Below, piece after piece: positions 16,187 to 25,962 of a stretch of DNA of 64,000 nt. The stretch comes from Pedobacter kyonggii (GTDB taxonomy: Bacteria > Bacteroidota > Bacteroidia > Sphingobacteriales > Sphingobacteriaceae): NCBI RefSeq assembly GCF_004310665.1, contig NZ_SIXF01000002.1, positions 248,001-312,000 on the forward strand, given 5' to 3'. A model generated the notes under the pieces. It worked only from the letters and a program-made list of their open reading frames with translations. It ran no database searches and had not been told where the DNA came from. A program made the translations under genes and the position numbers. Every line of letters starts with the position of its first letter. Position 1 is the first letter of the stretch.

Positions 16187-16801
16187 TTAGAATTTATAGG
16201 CTATCCCGATAGTTGCTCCATTGTTTTTCATGGATCCTTCTCTGGCCTTATGGAGGTCCCTAAGACCAAAGCGATAAGCCGCATTGATCTGCCAGTTTGT
16301 ATCAAAGTCATAACCGGTAATGCCTCCGAGCCCATAATCGAAACGGTTCATGGCGAGGCTTCCCGAATTCTCCTCGTACAGGTTCACGCCATCCGCTTTT
16401 GCTCCGATCCCATAGCCGAGGTAAGCGCCCGCTCCGATAAAGGCCTTTCCTGCACCGACTTCTTTCTGAAGGATAGCATAAAGTGGTATCTCCAGCCCTA
16501 AAGTCTTTATTTTAGCGGATGATCCTCCGTTTTTTGCCTCAAGCTTTGAGGTATTGTAATAGACATCGAGGCCGGATTGCAGAGCGAAGTTAGAACTAAC
16601 TTCATATTTGACGGTAGCACCCACCGTTCCGCCTATGCCGATTTTGCTTTTGAAGCCCTTCATGTCACCTCCCAGGCGGTAGTTGAACAGGCCTGCTCTG
16701 GCCTTGAACTTTACAGACACGGGCTTTTCCTGTGCTGACAATTCTGTGATGAAGATCGTTGCTCCTAAAACGCAAACAAATGCTAATACGTTCTTTTTCA
16801 T
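16187..16801 (-). CDS. Porin-family outer-membrane beta-barrel protein
   Basis: 204 residues with signal peptide (VLAFVCVLGATIFITELSAQ) and an eight-strand-type barrel: FKARAGLFNYRLGG, NFALQSGLDVYYN, LGLEIPLYAILQKEVGAGKA and the C-terminal NGATIGIAYKF. The Gly-rich loop/strand pattern matches the Bacteroidota outer-membrane beta-barrel family (OMP_b-brl). Probably structural or adhesive; located just downstream of a LytS/LytTR system transcribed the same way, which may control it. Confidence 0.75.
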   Translation of the reverse strand: MKKNVLAFVCVLGATIFITELSAQEKPVSVKFKARAGLFNYRLGGDMKGFKSKIGIGGTVGATVKYEVSSNFALQSGLDVYYNTSKLEAKNGGSSAKIKTLGLEIPLYAILQKEVGAGKAFIGAGAYLGYGIGAKADGVNLYEENSGSLAMNRFDYGLGGITGYDFDTNWQINAAYRFGLRDLHKAREGSMKNNGATIGIAYKF

Positions 16802-16939
16802 TGTTATAAAATTTTATGTTGTTATTAAATTTTGAACAAAAGAACGATGAAGGGAGCGGTTACGAAACCATAACGTGATGGGGTTTAGAATTTACCAAAT
16901 GAGATGCAGTATTTAAGGGATGGAGTTTTTCGCATCACG

Positions 16940-17695
16940 CTATTCTACTATTCCGTCCATCCATTTCAGAAATTCCGGTACACGAACACGGCTTACCAGA
17001 ACCTCATGCGGGCATGCGGGCTGAAAGGAAAGTTTCAGGCGGCTGTTGAAATACCTGGCCACATTTTCAACGGCTTTTACATTTCCGATACAATTGCGCG
17101 ATACCCGGAAAAACAGACGATTATCGAGCTGTTGCTCCAGTTGATCCAGCGTATAGTTGATGATATGCCGATTATCGCCGAATGTGTGGAGGAAAACGAC
17201 CCCCTCTTCGCTATAGAAATGGGCGATGTCGGTCGTTTCAATGTAATGGTAGTTTTCCCCTTTTGATATCAGAAAACGGTTCTTGGTTCTTACAGACAGC
17301 ATCTGCTCAAGATTCCTGGGGTCTGACCTATAAGAGGAGCTATGGAAGATATTTTCGAATTTTGCCAATGCGCCCTCCAACTCTTTCTCGTCGAATGGTT
17401 TCAGGAGGTAGTCGATGCTGTTCAGTTTGAACGCTTTGATGGCGTGTTCATCGTACGCTGTAGTGAATATCACGGGCGTGCCAACCTCAACCTGGTTGAA
17501 TATCTCAAAGCAGTTGCCGTCCGCCAGACGGATATCCATCAGGATCAGTTCAACGGTAAATACTTTCAGGAACCTGATGGTATCAATAACCGTTTTGGTA
17601 TGGCTCTCCAGCATATAATTGGGACGCAATTTGATCATCATGCGTTTTAGTTCTTCGTATGCGAACCGCTCATCTTCTACGATCAGGTATCTCAT
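16940..17695 (-). CDS. LytTR-family response regulator
   Basis: 251 residues. Receiver domain with acidic pocket (IVEDE) and phosphoacceptor Asp54 in ELILMDIRLAD, then the conserved TAYDEHAIKAFKLNSIDYLL KPF. The C-terminal LytTR DNA-binding domain spans about 140-245 (ENYHYIETTDIAHFYSEEG ... FFRVSRNCIGNV). Overlaps the sensor kinase gene by 4 bases, so the two are translated together. Confidence 0.9.
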   Translation of the reverse strand: MRYLIVEDERFAYEELKRMMIKLRPNYMLESHTKTVIDTIRFLKVFTVELILMDIRLADGNCFEIFNQVEVGTPVIFTTAYDEHAIKAFKLNSIDYLLKPFDEKELEGALAKFENIFHSSSYRSDPRNLEQMLSVRTKNRFLISKGENYHYIETTDIAHFYSEEGVVFLHTFGDNRHIINYTLDQLEQQLDNRLFFRVSRNCIGNVKAVENVARYFNSRLKLSFQPACPHEVLVSRVRVPEFLKWMDGIVE

Positions 17696-18717
17696 GGCTG
17701 TATATAGGGGATTTTTACAATAAACTGTTGCTGGGTATGCTCAATGAGCATCTCTTGGGCATGTACCTTATATTGCTCGGCAATATATTTTAGTCCGATT
17801 CCACCCTTTTCAGCATCTATTGATGGCTGGAAGTTATTCTCGACGGTAATGTATTCGCTGTCTATAGTAATCTTTATGTTCAGTACGTAAGCTTCGGTTG
17901 CGATATTGTGTTTGAATGCGTTTTCTATTAGCAGTTGCAACGTAAGGGGGATGATCCTGCTGTTTTCATGATCCGCCAATTTATCCACGGTAAAGGTAAA
18001 CGAGTTTTCAAACCTCATCCTCATCAGGAAGATATACGAGTCCAAGGCGTCCAGTTCCTCCGCAACGGAAACGACCGGTTGCTGGGTGAGGGAAAGTACA
18101 TAACGGTAGGTTTTGGAGAGGGCCTTTGTAAACTTGTTGGCATTGTCTGGATTTACATAGATCAGAGAAGACAGTACATTTAGTGAGTTAAACAGGAAAT
18201 GCGGATTTATCTGAGACCTCAATGTCTCGTGCTGGAATAACAGCACCTTACGTTTCGCTATTTCGGAATTTGCTATCGCTTTCTGTTCAGACTGGAAATA
18301 ATAGATCAGCTCGAATACCAGGAGTATGGGGATATTTGCCGCCATAGCAAATGCGAACTTTACCGAAAAAGGAGGTAGTCCCTCTTCGGGTATCAGCAGT
18401 ACGTTGTATATGATGTAATTGAACATCCATAGCAGCCCCAGGCATATTAAGGTTATCCCTGCAATGTCTGCCACAACGCGATAAAGTATATTTTTGGAAT
18501 AGGGCAAATGTTTGTTCAAGAACAATAGCAAACCGTAGTCGGCTATGCACATGGTAAAGATCACGACATAATGGGCCGATAACTGGATATGGAAATTACG
18601 CCATAAATCTTCTTTCATGAGGATGATGCTGAATAACATCTGGCATAAAGCATAGATCAGCGTGGAGATGAAAAAGATAAGAAATCGCTTTATATCGGTC
18701 TTTTTTATTCTGGCCAT
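17692..18717 (-). CDS. LytS/YehU-type sensor histidine kinase
   Basis: 341 residues. Four hydrophobic helices in the first ~145 residues (5TM-less, no large periplasmic loop), then the His_kinase domain with QINPHFLFNSLNVLSSL (His173) and an HATPase with LTLQLLIENAFKHNIA and GIGLKYIAEQY. Partner of the LytTR regulator that follows with a 4-base overlap. The sensing domain is membrane-embedded; the signal is unknown. Confidence 0.9.
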   Translation of the reverse strand: MARIKKTDIKRFLIFFISTLIYALCQMLFSIILMKEDLWRNFHIQLSAHYVVIFTMCIADYGLLLFLNKHLPYSKNILYRVVADIAGITLICLGLLWMFNYIIYNVLLIPEEGLPPFSVKFAFAMAANIPILLVFELIYYFQSEQKAIANSEIAKRKVLLFQHETLRSQINPHFLFNSLNVLSSLIYVNPDNANKFTKALSKTYRYVLSLTQQPVVSVAEELDALDSYIFLMRMRFENSFTFTVDKLADHENSRIIPLTLQLLIENAFKHNIATEAYVLNIKITIDSEYITVENNFQPSIDAEKGGIGLKYIAEQYKVHAQEMLIEHTQQQFIVKIPYIQP

Positions 18718-19008
18718 CTTTCAAAGTTAAAGCTTCCGGGTAAGATTTTATTTAAAAGCCTTCTGCTTTTCTGATGAACTTCATTTTTTAAAGGATGAAT
18801 TTAGTGTTGTTTGTAACCAGCCGGTATATTGGGGGGGTATTTCGGTGAATAGGCAGCCTCTGTTTCGCTGCAAAGTAGCCTCCAAGCTGTTGACGGACTT
18901 GGTAAGTTCTTAGGCGTTATCTCAACGACGTAAATCCATTCTTGCGTTGCGTTTTGGAAGGCAAACTGGGGATTTCGCTAAAAGTGGTTCTCCGTCACTT
19001 TTGGTGAA
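18718..19008. other. Intergenic with possible IS end
   Basis: No gene. It contains GGGGGGGTATTT (18831-18842), repeated exactly at 19703-19714, and GGTTCTCCGTCACTTTTGGTG (from 18987) directly after the transposase stop, which may be the terminal repeat of the ISL3-type element. Confidence 0.35.
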
Positions 19009-19182
19009 TTATGCTGATTTTGCAAGTACCATTTTCCTTAGCAGCTGAAACCCTGCCTTGCCGTACATCTTTCTTTTAATTGTTTTAATACGATTGACCT
19101 GCCCTTCAACCTGCCCATTACTTATATTGGTTATCACTGCATTATTTGTTTGAGGCTTCTCCTCGCGGGCTTGAGATAACAT
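19009..19182 (-). pseudogene. C-terminal remnant of an ISL3-family transposase
   Basis: The 57-residue frame contains ITNISNGQVEGQVNRIKTIK RKMYGKAGFQLLRKMVLAK, the typical C-terminus of ISL3-family transposases (SNGxVEGxxNxxKxxKRxxyGrxgF). The catalytic domain (DDE) and everything upstream are missing, so it is an IS relic. Family call from the motif only. Confidence 0.75.
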
Positions 19183-20026
19183 TTAGAATTTTAGCCATGG
19201 TTAAGTAGTTTAAAATGTTTAATTAAGTGCAGGATTGGCACAACTTTCAGGTTTAAGTAAACTGGTGCCTGTATCATTATCAAAGCTATAGATGTAGTCA
19301 TGGAGGAATCATGACAATTGTCAAAATCGATACTTGATAAATGTCAACGACATGATTTGAATGCTGATAGTATTGAGGCAGGGATAACCCAGTTGCTCAC
19401 GGTACAGGTCAGTTTGTTTAAAGCCCTATTCTGCTTTGTTGATGTCGGTCTTATGAAGAAGAATTCAATTAATACTAAGGTTACGTTTAAGGCTTGATCA
19501 GGCTATAGCAGATCTTTTAACCAGAAATATGCGGTTTTTCAAAATTTATAGAACGGAGAATTGTATTTATAGTTATCCAATTTCTGATTTAGCCAAGTCG
19601 TTCGCGAAATTCCTATTATTTATCTTCAACTGGATTTAAAGCACTTTGGCCCCGCAAGGGGCCGCGAAAATACCCCTCCATTCGCCTGTTATTTGGCGAG
19701 TAGGGGGGGTATTTAATGGCTATAGGGTGTTTATCAATTCAATGCTAACGCCCCATTACCATGGCTGGCAAAGTCCTTACAAAGGTCAAAAGCAACCTGC
19801 GAACGGTCAAAGCCAGTACCGTACATGATAGATTTAAACATCAATTTCCTTAAATAGAATTGTGCAGTAGCTGTCCTGGAACCAGATAGAAGGTGAGAGG
19901 CACAGCACTTGGAATTGAGCGAATTCGTGAAGGCCTAGTATTGACCTTTACCCAAATCAGCAGCCGACCATTTCAACATGAATATTAATCACAACCCGCA
20001 CTGCGTTTTCCCCTGTTGCCCATCGA
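19183..20026. other. Degenerate intergenic DNA
   Basis: No coding frame of substance. A long inverted repeat occurs at 19668-19714 (AAATACCCCTCCATTCGCC against GGCGAGTAGGGGGGGTATTT, imperfect), preceded by the hairpin GGCCCCGCAAGGGGCC (19649-19664). These look like ends or scars of mobile DNA. Confidence 0.4.
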
Positions 20027-20319
20027 AAGATATCTGCTAAGGGTAAGCAAGAGCGAATACTTTCAATGATTAGCCATGCAATGGAAGATTCAGACTTACA
20101 ATGGGAGGTTGAATTAACTAAAAAGGATCGGAGTGCTGCGGAAATCGCAACGCGCCTGATCGGAAAAACGGATATGTTAGTGGTATAAGGAGGAGACGGA
20201 ACAGTAACAGAAGTAGGGACTGGTCTTCACGCACGTCTCCACCCATGGCAATTCTCCCAGGTGGGACGGCAAATGTCATGGCAAAGGAACAGCCAAGCCC
20301 GCCAATACCATCAGTATAA
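20027..20319 (+). pseudogene. Broken diacylglycerol/lipid-kinase (DagK catalytic domain) gene fragment
   Basis: The frame reads ISAKGKQERILSMISHAMED, then VELTKKDRSAAEIATRLIGK TDMLVV, an in-frame stop (TAA where Tyr is expected), then GGDGTVTEVGTGLHA, the nucleotide-binding GGDGT loop. One frame over it continues MAILPGGTANVMAKE, the second kinase motif (PxGTaN). A nonsense and a frameshift mutation plus loss of both ends make this dead. Intact homologues are ~290-residue lipid kinases of the YegS/BmrU type. Confidence 0.75.
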
Positions 20320-20665
20320 TTTCCCACATATGTATATATAATTATCCCGTGCATAAGTTGACGCACCAAGGCTGAGTAATTGACAATCTGTTGATTCAGT
20401 GGTTTGGCGTTGTGTATTATGGTTATGTGTGAAATCCTCGGCAAGCCATCTGGTAGGATATCTACATTTGGTATATATTATCTGAATTGTCTAAAAAAAG
20501 AAGATCAATTTCGATATAGCTGCAATTTTTTCCCGATATTTAAAACTACCCATCGGTTTGTATGGCGGGAAAGACTATCATTAATTACTGATGCACTGAT
20601 GAAACGAACTGCTAACCTGATAACTTTATCAGTTTACTTTGCGGTTGCTGAATAATACATTGTAA
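20320..20665. other. Intergenic, promoter region of the hybrid kinase
   Basis: No gene supported. Near its end TTACTTTG (about 20634) is one mismatch from TAnnTTTG and may be the -7 box for the gene at 20666. Confidence 0.35.
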
Positions 20666-23600
20666 ATGCAAGAAGATCTAACAACAGGCATAAGGAGGTT
20701 CTATTTCCATGAAATTATAGGCAATGGGAATGACAGTGATTTTGATCGGGTTAATGAAATGGCCTCACTAATCTGCGACAGCAGGATTTCAGTAATTTCC
20801 TTTTCAGATGGTGCCGAAATTCAGCATAAGGCGATTATAGGGCTCAGTGCTAGTGAAGTACCGGCTATCCTGCCATTATGCGCATACCCCTTAGATAGCC
20901 ATGAAACCTTTACCGTAGCGGATATTCTTTCCGACAGGCGTTTTAATGAACATCCGGAGGTAGGTGATGGGATAAAGATCAGGTTCTATGCAGGCTATCC
21001 CCTTAGAGATACTAACGGGACTGTTCTAGGGTCGTTATCGGTGATGGATACCATGCCAAAGGAAATCACAGCCTCACAGAAGAGACTGCTTTCACTGCTT
21101 ATTGGAGACATCGAATTCCTCATTCATGGAAGGATTAAAAAAGCGGAAAACAGGAATATCAGCCTGCTCTTTGAACATTCTGATGACTTGATCTGTATCC
21201 TGGATAAGGACTTGAAATTTAAACGGATGAACCCAAGTTTTGCTACCAAATTTGGTTGGATGGAGCAGGAATTAATATTGAGAACGCTTTTGGATATTGT
21301 ACCTGCCGATGGACTTAAGGAAGCCAGGAAGATTTGGAAGACGCTTAAAAACCGTGAGCAGCAGGGAAACCCCACGCATCGGATAGCGATAAAGGGTGGT
21401 GGGTACAGGATGATTGAATGGACGGCCACATTTGAGGAAGAGGGCGGTGATGTCTTCGCAATAGGTAGGGATGTAACCGCCGATATAGAAAAGAACCAGG
21501 CCCTAAAGGTCAGCGAGCAAAAGTTGAAGGCGTTTTTTGAAAGCTCCCAGGGTCTAATGTGCACACATGATCTTAAGGGAAAGTTAATTTCTTTAAACCC
21601 CTCAGGGGCAAGATCGCTGGGTTACCGTAGGACGGAAATTGTTGGTAAAAGTCTTTTCGATCTCATTCCTCGGGAAAGGCATGCAAATCTGAGGCAATAT
21701 CTGGCCGATATAGTTGAAAAGGGCCACTCAACGGGGCACATGATTATTAAGCGTAAATCAGGCGAGGAGCGGTTATGGCTGTACTCAAATACTTTGCAAA
21801 AAGATCTTCAGAGCGAGACTTATGTGGTGGGGAATGCGGTGGATATTACTGACCAGAAAAAACTGGAGATGGACTTGATTCATACGAGGGATCTACTTGA
21901 GGAGACCAGTGGTATGTCAAAGATAGGTGGATGGGAACTGAACCTCAGGGACCAAAAGCTCCATTGGTCTAAGATAACACGCGAAATCCACGGTGTTCCC
22001 GATGGATTTACCCCGACTATTGACAATGCAGTAGCTTTTTATAGGCCCGGAGCCGATAGGAATATAATTTTAAAAGCTATTAATGATTGTATGCGTACCG
22101 GACAGGAATGGGATGAGGAGCTTCAGATTACTGATTTCAAGGGCCGGGAAATCTGGGTAAGGGCAATAGGCAAGGCTCAAATGTCAAATCAGATGCCTAT
22201 AAGGGTATACGGCACAATTCAGGATATAGACGTGCAAAAACGTGCCCAGATTGAAGTTATAGAATCCAAAAAGCTCCTGGATGAGGTGCTCTCGGCGGCC
22301 ACAGGGGTAAGCATCATTGCAACTGATCTGGATGGGACAATCACGGTATTTAACAAAGGGTCTGAGCGCCTGCTCGGATATACGGCTGAAGAAATGGTCG
22401 GAAAACAAACACCCATCATGTTCCATGACCAAAAGGAAGTTTATGAAATCTGTGCCGATTTCAGCTCCTCAGCTGGCATTGAAGTTGCCGGATTTGGTTT
22501 TTATGCACAGTGTGCAGACAGTTCAGAAAGGGAGAGGGCCTTCACCTTTATTACAAAAGCTTCCAAACGGGTGAGGGTATCACTGTCTATCACTTCTATA
22601 AAAGGGAGCAGTGGCAGTACGATTGGCTACTTGGGTATATCTGTAGACGTAACCCAAAAAGAGGCGATTCAGCGTGAACTCGCCCTTGAAAAGGCGATAC
22701 TGATTGCCTTCATCGAAAATGCTCCGGCATCAGTGGCCATGGTTGATACCAATATGCGGTTCTTGATCGCAAGCAGAACATGGATAAAGGCCTATACCCA
22801 GATCGAAGGTAGTATCAAGGGAATGTCCTATTATAAACTGTTTCCAAACCTTTCAAAGGAGCGGAAAGCGGTGCATAAACAGGTGCTTGGTGGCCTCACA
22901 ATTAAAAAAGAAGAGGATGTTTATATCGACCCAAAAAATAAAGAATCACACCATATTGCTTGGGAAATGTCCCCATGGTACACTCCTGATCAATCTATTG
23001 GCGGAATGATGATTTTTACGCACGATATTTCTGCAAGCGTCGAGCACCGTCAGGAGCTCACAGCGGCAAGGTTGCGTGCAGATTTTGCCAACTATGCAAA
23101 ATCTGAGTTCCTGGCGAATATGAGCCATGAGATCAGAACCCCACTTAACGGCGTAATCGGCTTTACCGATCTGGTATTGAAAACGCAGTTGGATGATACC
23201 CAACACCAGTACCTTAAAATTGTCCATCAGTCGGCCAACGCACTGCTGGGAATTATCAACGATATCCTTGATTTCTCAAAAATCGAGGCCGGTAAGTTTG
23301 AACTTGATATCTATAGGTGCGATCTGTATGAAATTGCATGGCAGGCCAGCGATATCACCAATTACCAGATTCATACTAAGAATCTGGAGATGCTGCTGAA
23401 TCTTCAACCAGGCCTGCCAAGGTTTATATGGGCAGATGCCCTGCGGCTTAAACAGGTGCTGATCAATCTACTGGGAAACGCGGCAAAATTTACGGCAGAA
23501 GGGGAGATCGAGCTTAAAATCGAATCATTGCAGATTAAGGAGGATAATCACCTGCTGAGGTTCTCTGTCAGAGATACCGGGATCGGGATTGCGAAAACCA

Positions 23601-24988
23601 AGCAGATGAAAATTTTTGAGGCATTTTCACAGGAAGATTCCTCAACAACAAAGAAATATGGCGGTACTGGGTTAGGGTTGGCCATCTCCAATAAGCTGTT
23701 AAAAATGATGGATAGCCAACTTCGACTGGAGAGCGAGCCGGGCAAGGGAAGTACCTTTTACTTTGATGTAACCATGCAGTGCGAACAGGGAGGCCAGGTT
23801 GAATGGATAGGAATGGAAAGCATCAATAAAGTTCTGATAGTCGATGATAATGACAATAACAGGCGGATATTGGCCGAAATGCTTGCACTTAAAAACATTT
23901 CTTCCGATCATGCAAGAAATGGCTTTGAAGCACTTCAACTGCTGGCAGAGGGACAGGCCTATGATGCCGTTTTACTCGACTACCACATGCAATACATGGA
24001 CGGATTGGAAACTGCAGCTAAGATCAGGGAAAATTTTCCATCCGAGCTCGGGGAAATCCCATTGATCCTACTGCACAGTTCATCGGATGATGGAAAGATT
24101 ATCAAAGCCTGCAATGATCTCCGTATTGGTAACAAATTGCTAAAACCGATCAAAATGAGCGATCTTTACCTCGCCCTAACCAGGATAAGGACACGCGACA
24201 CATCCGATCAGATCCGTCAGCATTCCACGTCTGTTCACACTGGGCAAAGCCCGGCATACAGATTCTTAATCATTGAGGATAACGAGGTAAATCGGTTTCT
24301 TACCCGTACCCTGCTGGAAAAAATAAACCCGGAATGTCTTATAGTAGAAGCGGAAAACGGAGCTTTGGGAGCCGCCGTTTTTCAGGACAAAGTTTTTGAC
24401 CTTGTTTTTATGGATATACAAATGCCTGAAATGAACGGATATGAATGTGCCAGAAAAATAAGGTCGCAGGAGGAGGGCACAAGGGTTCCCATTATCGCCC
24501 TGACAGCGGCAAACGTGATGGGCGAAAGGGAGAAGAGTATTGAGGCAGGTATGGATGATTTTATTACCAAACCGGTTTTGGAAGAAAATATAGCGGCAAT
24601 AATTGATAAATGGTTGTTCAGGACGGAAGAACCTTTTGTCGATAAAGCGATAGGCCGCCCCCATTTTGACATCAACAAGCTAACGTTATATTTTGACGAC
24701 GATAGCGTAAAGCTGCACGAGATTATTGGTATTGCCATTAATCAATTAAATGCTGCCCTGGGAGAGCTTGATAGGGAAATCCGGCCTGCAGATTACGAGA
24801 TGGTGATTTCGTTGGCACATAAGCTCAATGGAATGTCAAGTACTGCCGGGCTAGAGAAGCTGGTGATGATCAGTGCGAAACTACAGGTCATACCTTGTTC
24901 CAATTTTGCTGCTTTCTTGCAGGCTGTGGCGGAATTAAGGGAAACCATTGCTTCCACAATTCCTGTACTGGAGAGGTATGCCGGATAA
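20666..24988 (+). CDS. Hybrid sensor histidine kinase/response regulator: GAF, five PAS, HisKA, HATPase, two REC, Hpt
   Basis: 1440 residues, no membrane helix, so cytosolic. Order: GAF (~15-150), PAS repeats (~165-275, 285-395, 405-520, 530-655, 665-785), HisKA with SEFLANMSHEIRTPLNGVIG (His821), HATPase with DTGIGIAKTKQMKIFEAFSQ and YGGTGLGLAISNKLLKMM, REC1 (Asp1105 in VLLDYHMQ), REC2 (Asp1250 in LVFMDIQMPEMNGYE) and a C-terminal Hpt with LAHKLNGMSSTAGLEKL (His1385). All phosphotransfer residues are present, so a full intramolecular His-Asp-His relay is possible, ending on Hpt for transfer to a separate receiver; the stand-alone receiver at 25600 is the nearest candidate. Signal unknown. 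Confidence 0.92.
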   Translation: MQEDLTTGIRRFYFHEIIGNGNDSDFDRVNEMASLICDSRISVISFSDGAEIQHKAIIGLSASEVPAILPLCAYPLDSHETFTVADILSDRRFNEHPEVGDGIKIRFYAGYPLRDTNGTVLGSLSVMDTMPKEITASQKRLLSLLIGDIEFLIHGRIKKAENRNISLLFEHSDDLICILDKDLKFKRMNPSFATKFGWMEQELILRTLLDIVPADGLKEARKIWKTLKNREQQGNPTHRIAIKGGGYRMIEWTATFEEEGGDVFAIGRDVTADIEKNQALKVSEQKLKAFFESSQGLMCTHDLKGKLISLNPSGARSLGYRRTEIVGKSLFDLIPRERHANLRQYLADIVEKGHSTGHMIIKRKSGEERLWLYSNTLQKDLQSETYVVGNAVDITDQKKLEMDLIHTRDLLEETSGMSKIGGWELNLRDQKLHWSKITREIHGVPDGFTPTIDNAVAFYRPGADRNIILKAINDCMRTGQEWDEELQITDFKGREIWVRAIGKAQMSNQMPIRVYGTIQDIDVQKRAQIEVIESKKLLDEVLSAATGVSIIATDLDGTITVFNKGSERLLGYTAEEMVGKQTPIMFHDQKEVYEICADFSSSAGIEVAGFGFYAQCADSSERERAFTFITKASKRVRVSLSITSIKGSSGSTIGYLGISVDVTQKEAIQRELALEKAILIAFIENAPASVAMVDTNMRFLIASRTWIKAYTQIEGSIKGMSYYKLFPNLSKERKAVHKQVLGGLTIKKEEDVYIDPKNKESHHIAWEMSPWYTPDQSIGGMMIFTHDISASVEHRQELTAARLRADFANYAKSEFLANMSHEIRTPLNGVIGFTDLVLKTQLDDTQHQYLKIVHQSANALLGIINDILDFSKIEAGKFELDIYRCDLYEIAWQASDITNYQIHTKNLEMLLNLQPGLPRFIWADALRLKQVLINLLGNAAKFTAEGEIELKIESLQIKEDNHLLRFSVRDTGIGIAKTKQMKIFEAFSQEDSSTTKKYGGTGLGLAISNKLLKMMDSQLRLESEPGKGSTFYFDVTMQCEQGGQVEWIGMESINKVLIVDDNDNNRRILAEMLALKNISSDHARNGFEALQLLAEGQAYDAVLLDYHMQYMDGLETAAKIRENFPSELGEIPLILLHSSSDDGKIIKACNDLRIGNKLLKPIKMSDLYLALTRIRTRDTSDQIRQHSTSVHTGQSPAYRFLIIEDNEVNRFLTRTLLEKINPECLIVEAENGALGAAVFQDKVFDLVFMDIQMPEMNGYECARKIRSQEEGTRVPIIALTAANVMGEREKSIEAGMDDFITKPVLEENIAAIIDKWLFRTEEPFVDKAIGRPHFDINKLTLYFDDDSVKLHEIIGIAINQLNAALGELDREIRPADYEMVISLAHKLNGMSSTAGLEKLVMISAKLQVIPCSNFAAFLQAVAELRETIASTIPVLERYAG

Positions 24989-25564
24989 GATATCCTTCGA
25001 GTATATTCCCAAGCATGGAATCAGTAGAACAGCTGATAGGCAGGGTTAAGCCAGTGGATGATATAAATTTAAGCTTCTGTTAGCTGAAGGGTCTTCTCGC
25101 ATGCCTCGGCGTATTGAGGCTGACACCAAGTAGCTGCATAGGTTCCGATCCGGGATGCGCCTGGAAAGCTCAGGATTGTCGTGTTCAAACGATTGCATTT
25201 TGGTTGAGGTTAAGATTCGATGCCCCATGATTTAGTTTAAAGAAATCAGATAAATCGAACTGTTCAACGTACTTGTTATCAAAACACAGAAGTGATTCCT
25301 TATATTTCTGTGTTTTTGAAATTGGATGAACTTTTACACCCTTTAGTTGTAGTTCAAAACTTGTAGTTGTAAACTTACAGTTTCTGGGTTCCATTTTCTA
25401 ACATTATGGACTTTCCCCCCCGCTCGATGGAAAGTGATTTGCAAGCGCTTTATAGCTTTAAATGCTCAATTCGGTACTATTTATCAAGTGTTTGCATAAT
25501 GCATATTTCTTTGATCACTATTTCTGATTGCATTCGTATTGTTTAATTATCCATTGAAATGTAT
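24989..25564. other. Intergenic with possible decayed regulator and a hairpin
   Basis: Around 25016-25220 three frames together give LIGRVKPVDDINLS ... RRIEADTK ... LHRF, vaguely like a cNMP-binding (Crp) N-terminus, but stops and shifts prevent a firm call. A hairpin with TCAAAACACAGAA (25279-25291) against TTCTGTGTTTTTGA (25306-25319) could terminate transcription before the next operon. Confidence 0.35.
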
Positions 25565-25572
25565 TAACTTTG
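25565..25572 (+). promoter_or_regulatory. -7 box (TAACTTTG) of the exopolysaccharide-type operon
   Basis: TAACTTTG lies 27 bases before ATG 25600. An in-frame TTG at 25570 overlaps this box, supporting the later start. Confidence 0.6.
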
Positions 25573-25599
25573 AAAGGAGTCATCCAAATAACTTTAAAC

Positions 25600-25962
25600 A
25601 TGAGGGTATTAATTGCTGAAGACGATGAGTTAATGCTCAGGACAGTCGAATTTCGTTTAAAAAAAGACGGACATGAGGTTATTCTGGCGCGTGACGGACG
25701 AGATGCGTTGCAGAAAATAGATCTATACCAGCCTGACCTGATTATTTCCGATGTGATGATGCCTTACCTCTCAGGCCTGGAAATAGTAGCTGCGGTGAGA
25801 GAAAATCGCCAAACACCAATAATTATCCTTTCTGGAATGGGACAGGAGGATATCGTACTTGAAGCTTTTCGTTTAGGTGCGGATGACTATTTAACGAAGC
25901 CCTTTAGTCCTAACGAACTTTCTGTGCGGATAAAGCGGTTTGCAGTAGTTAATCAGAGATGA
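25600..25962 (+). CDS. Stand-alone receiver-domain response regulator
   Basis: 120 residues, a complete CheY-like receiver and nothing else: RVLIAEDDELMLRTVEFRLK (acidic pocket), phosphoacceptor Asp51 in DLIISDVMMPYLSGLE, Thr/Ser switch region IIILSGMGQED and the conserved Lys in DDYLTKPFSPNEL. It must act by protein contact, not DNA binding. Its stop overlaps the HEAT-protein start (4 bases), so it is co-translated with the membrane machinery and may switch it directly. Kinase partners could be the histidine kinase at 32904-34112 or the hybrid kinase upstream. Confidence 0.9.
   Translation: MRVLIAEDDELMLRTVEFRLKKDGHEVILARDGRDALQKIDLYQPDLIISDVMMPYLSGLEIVAAVRENRQTPIIILSGMGQEDIVLEAFRLGADDYLTKPFSPNELSVRIKRFAVVNQR

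Noticed and set aside
25016-25250. Decayed Crp-type regulator before the polysaccharide operon
   Set aside because: Fragments (RRIEADTK, LHRF) are too short and spread over three frames; not enough to call a pseudogene.
25185-25394. 69-codon minus-strand frame as a small protein gene
   Set aside because: A terminator-like hairpin lies inside it and no family is recognised; more likely untranslated.
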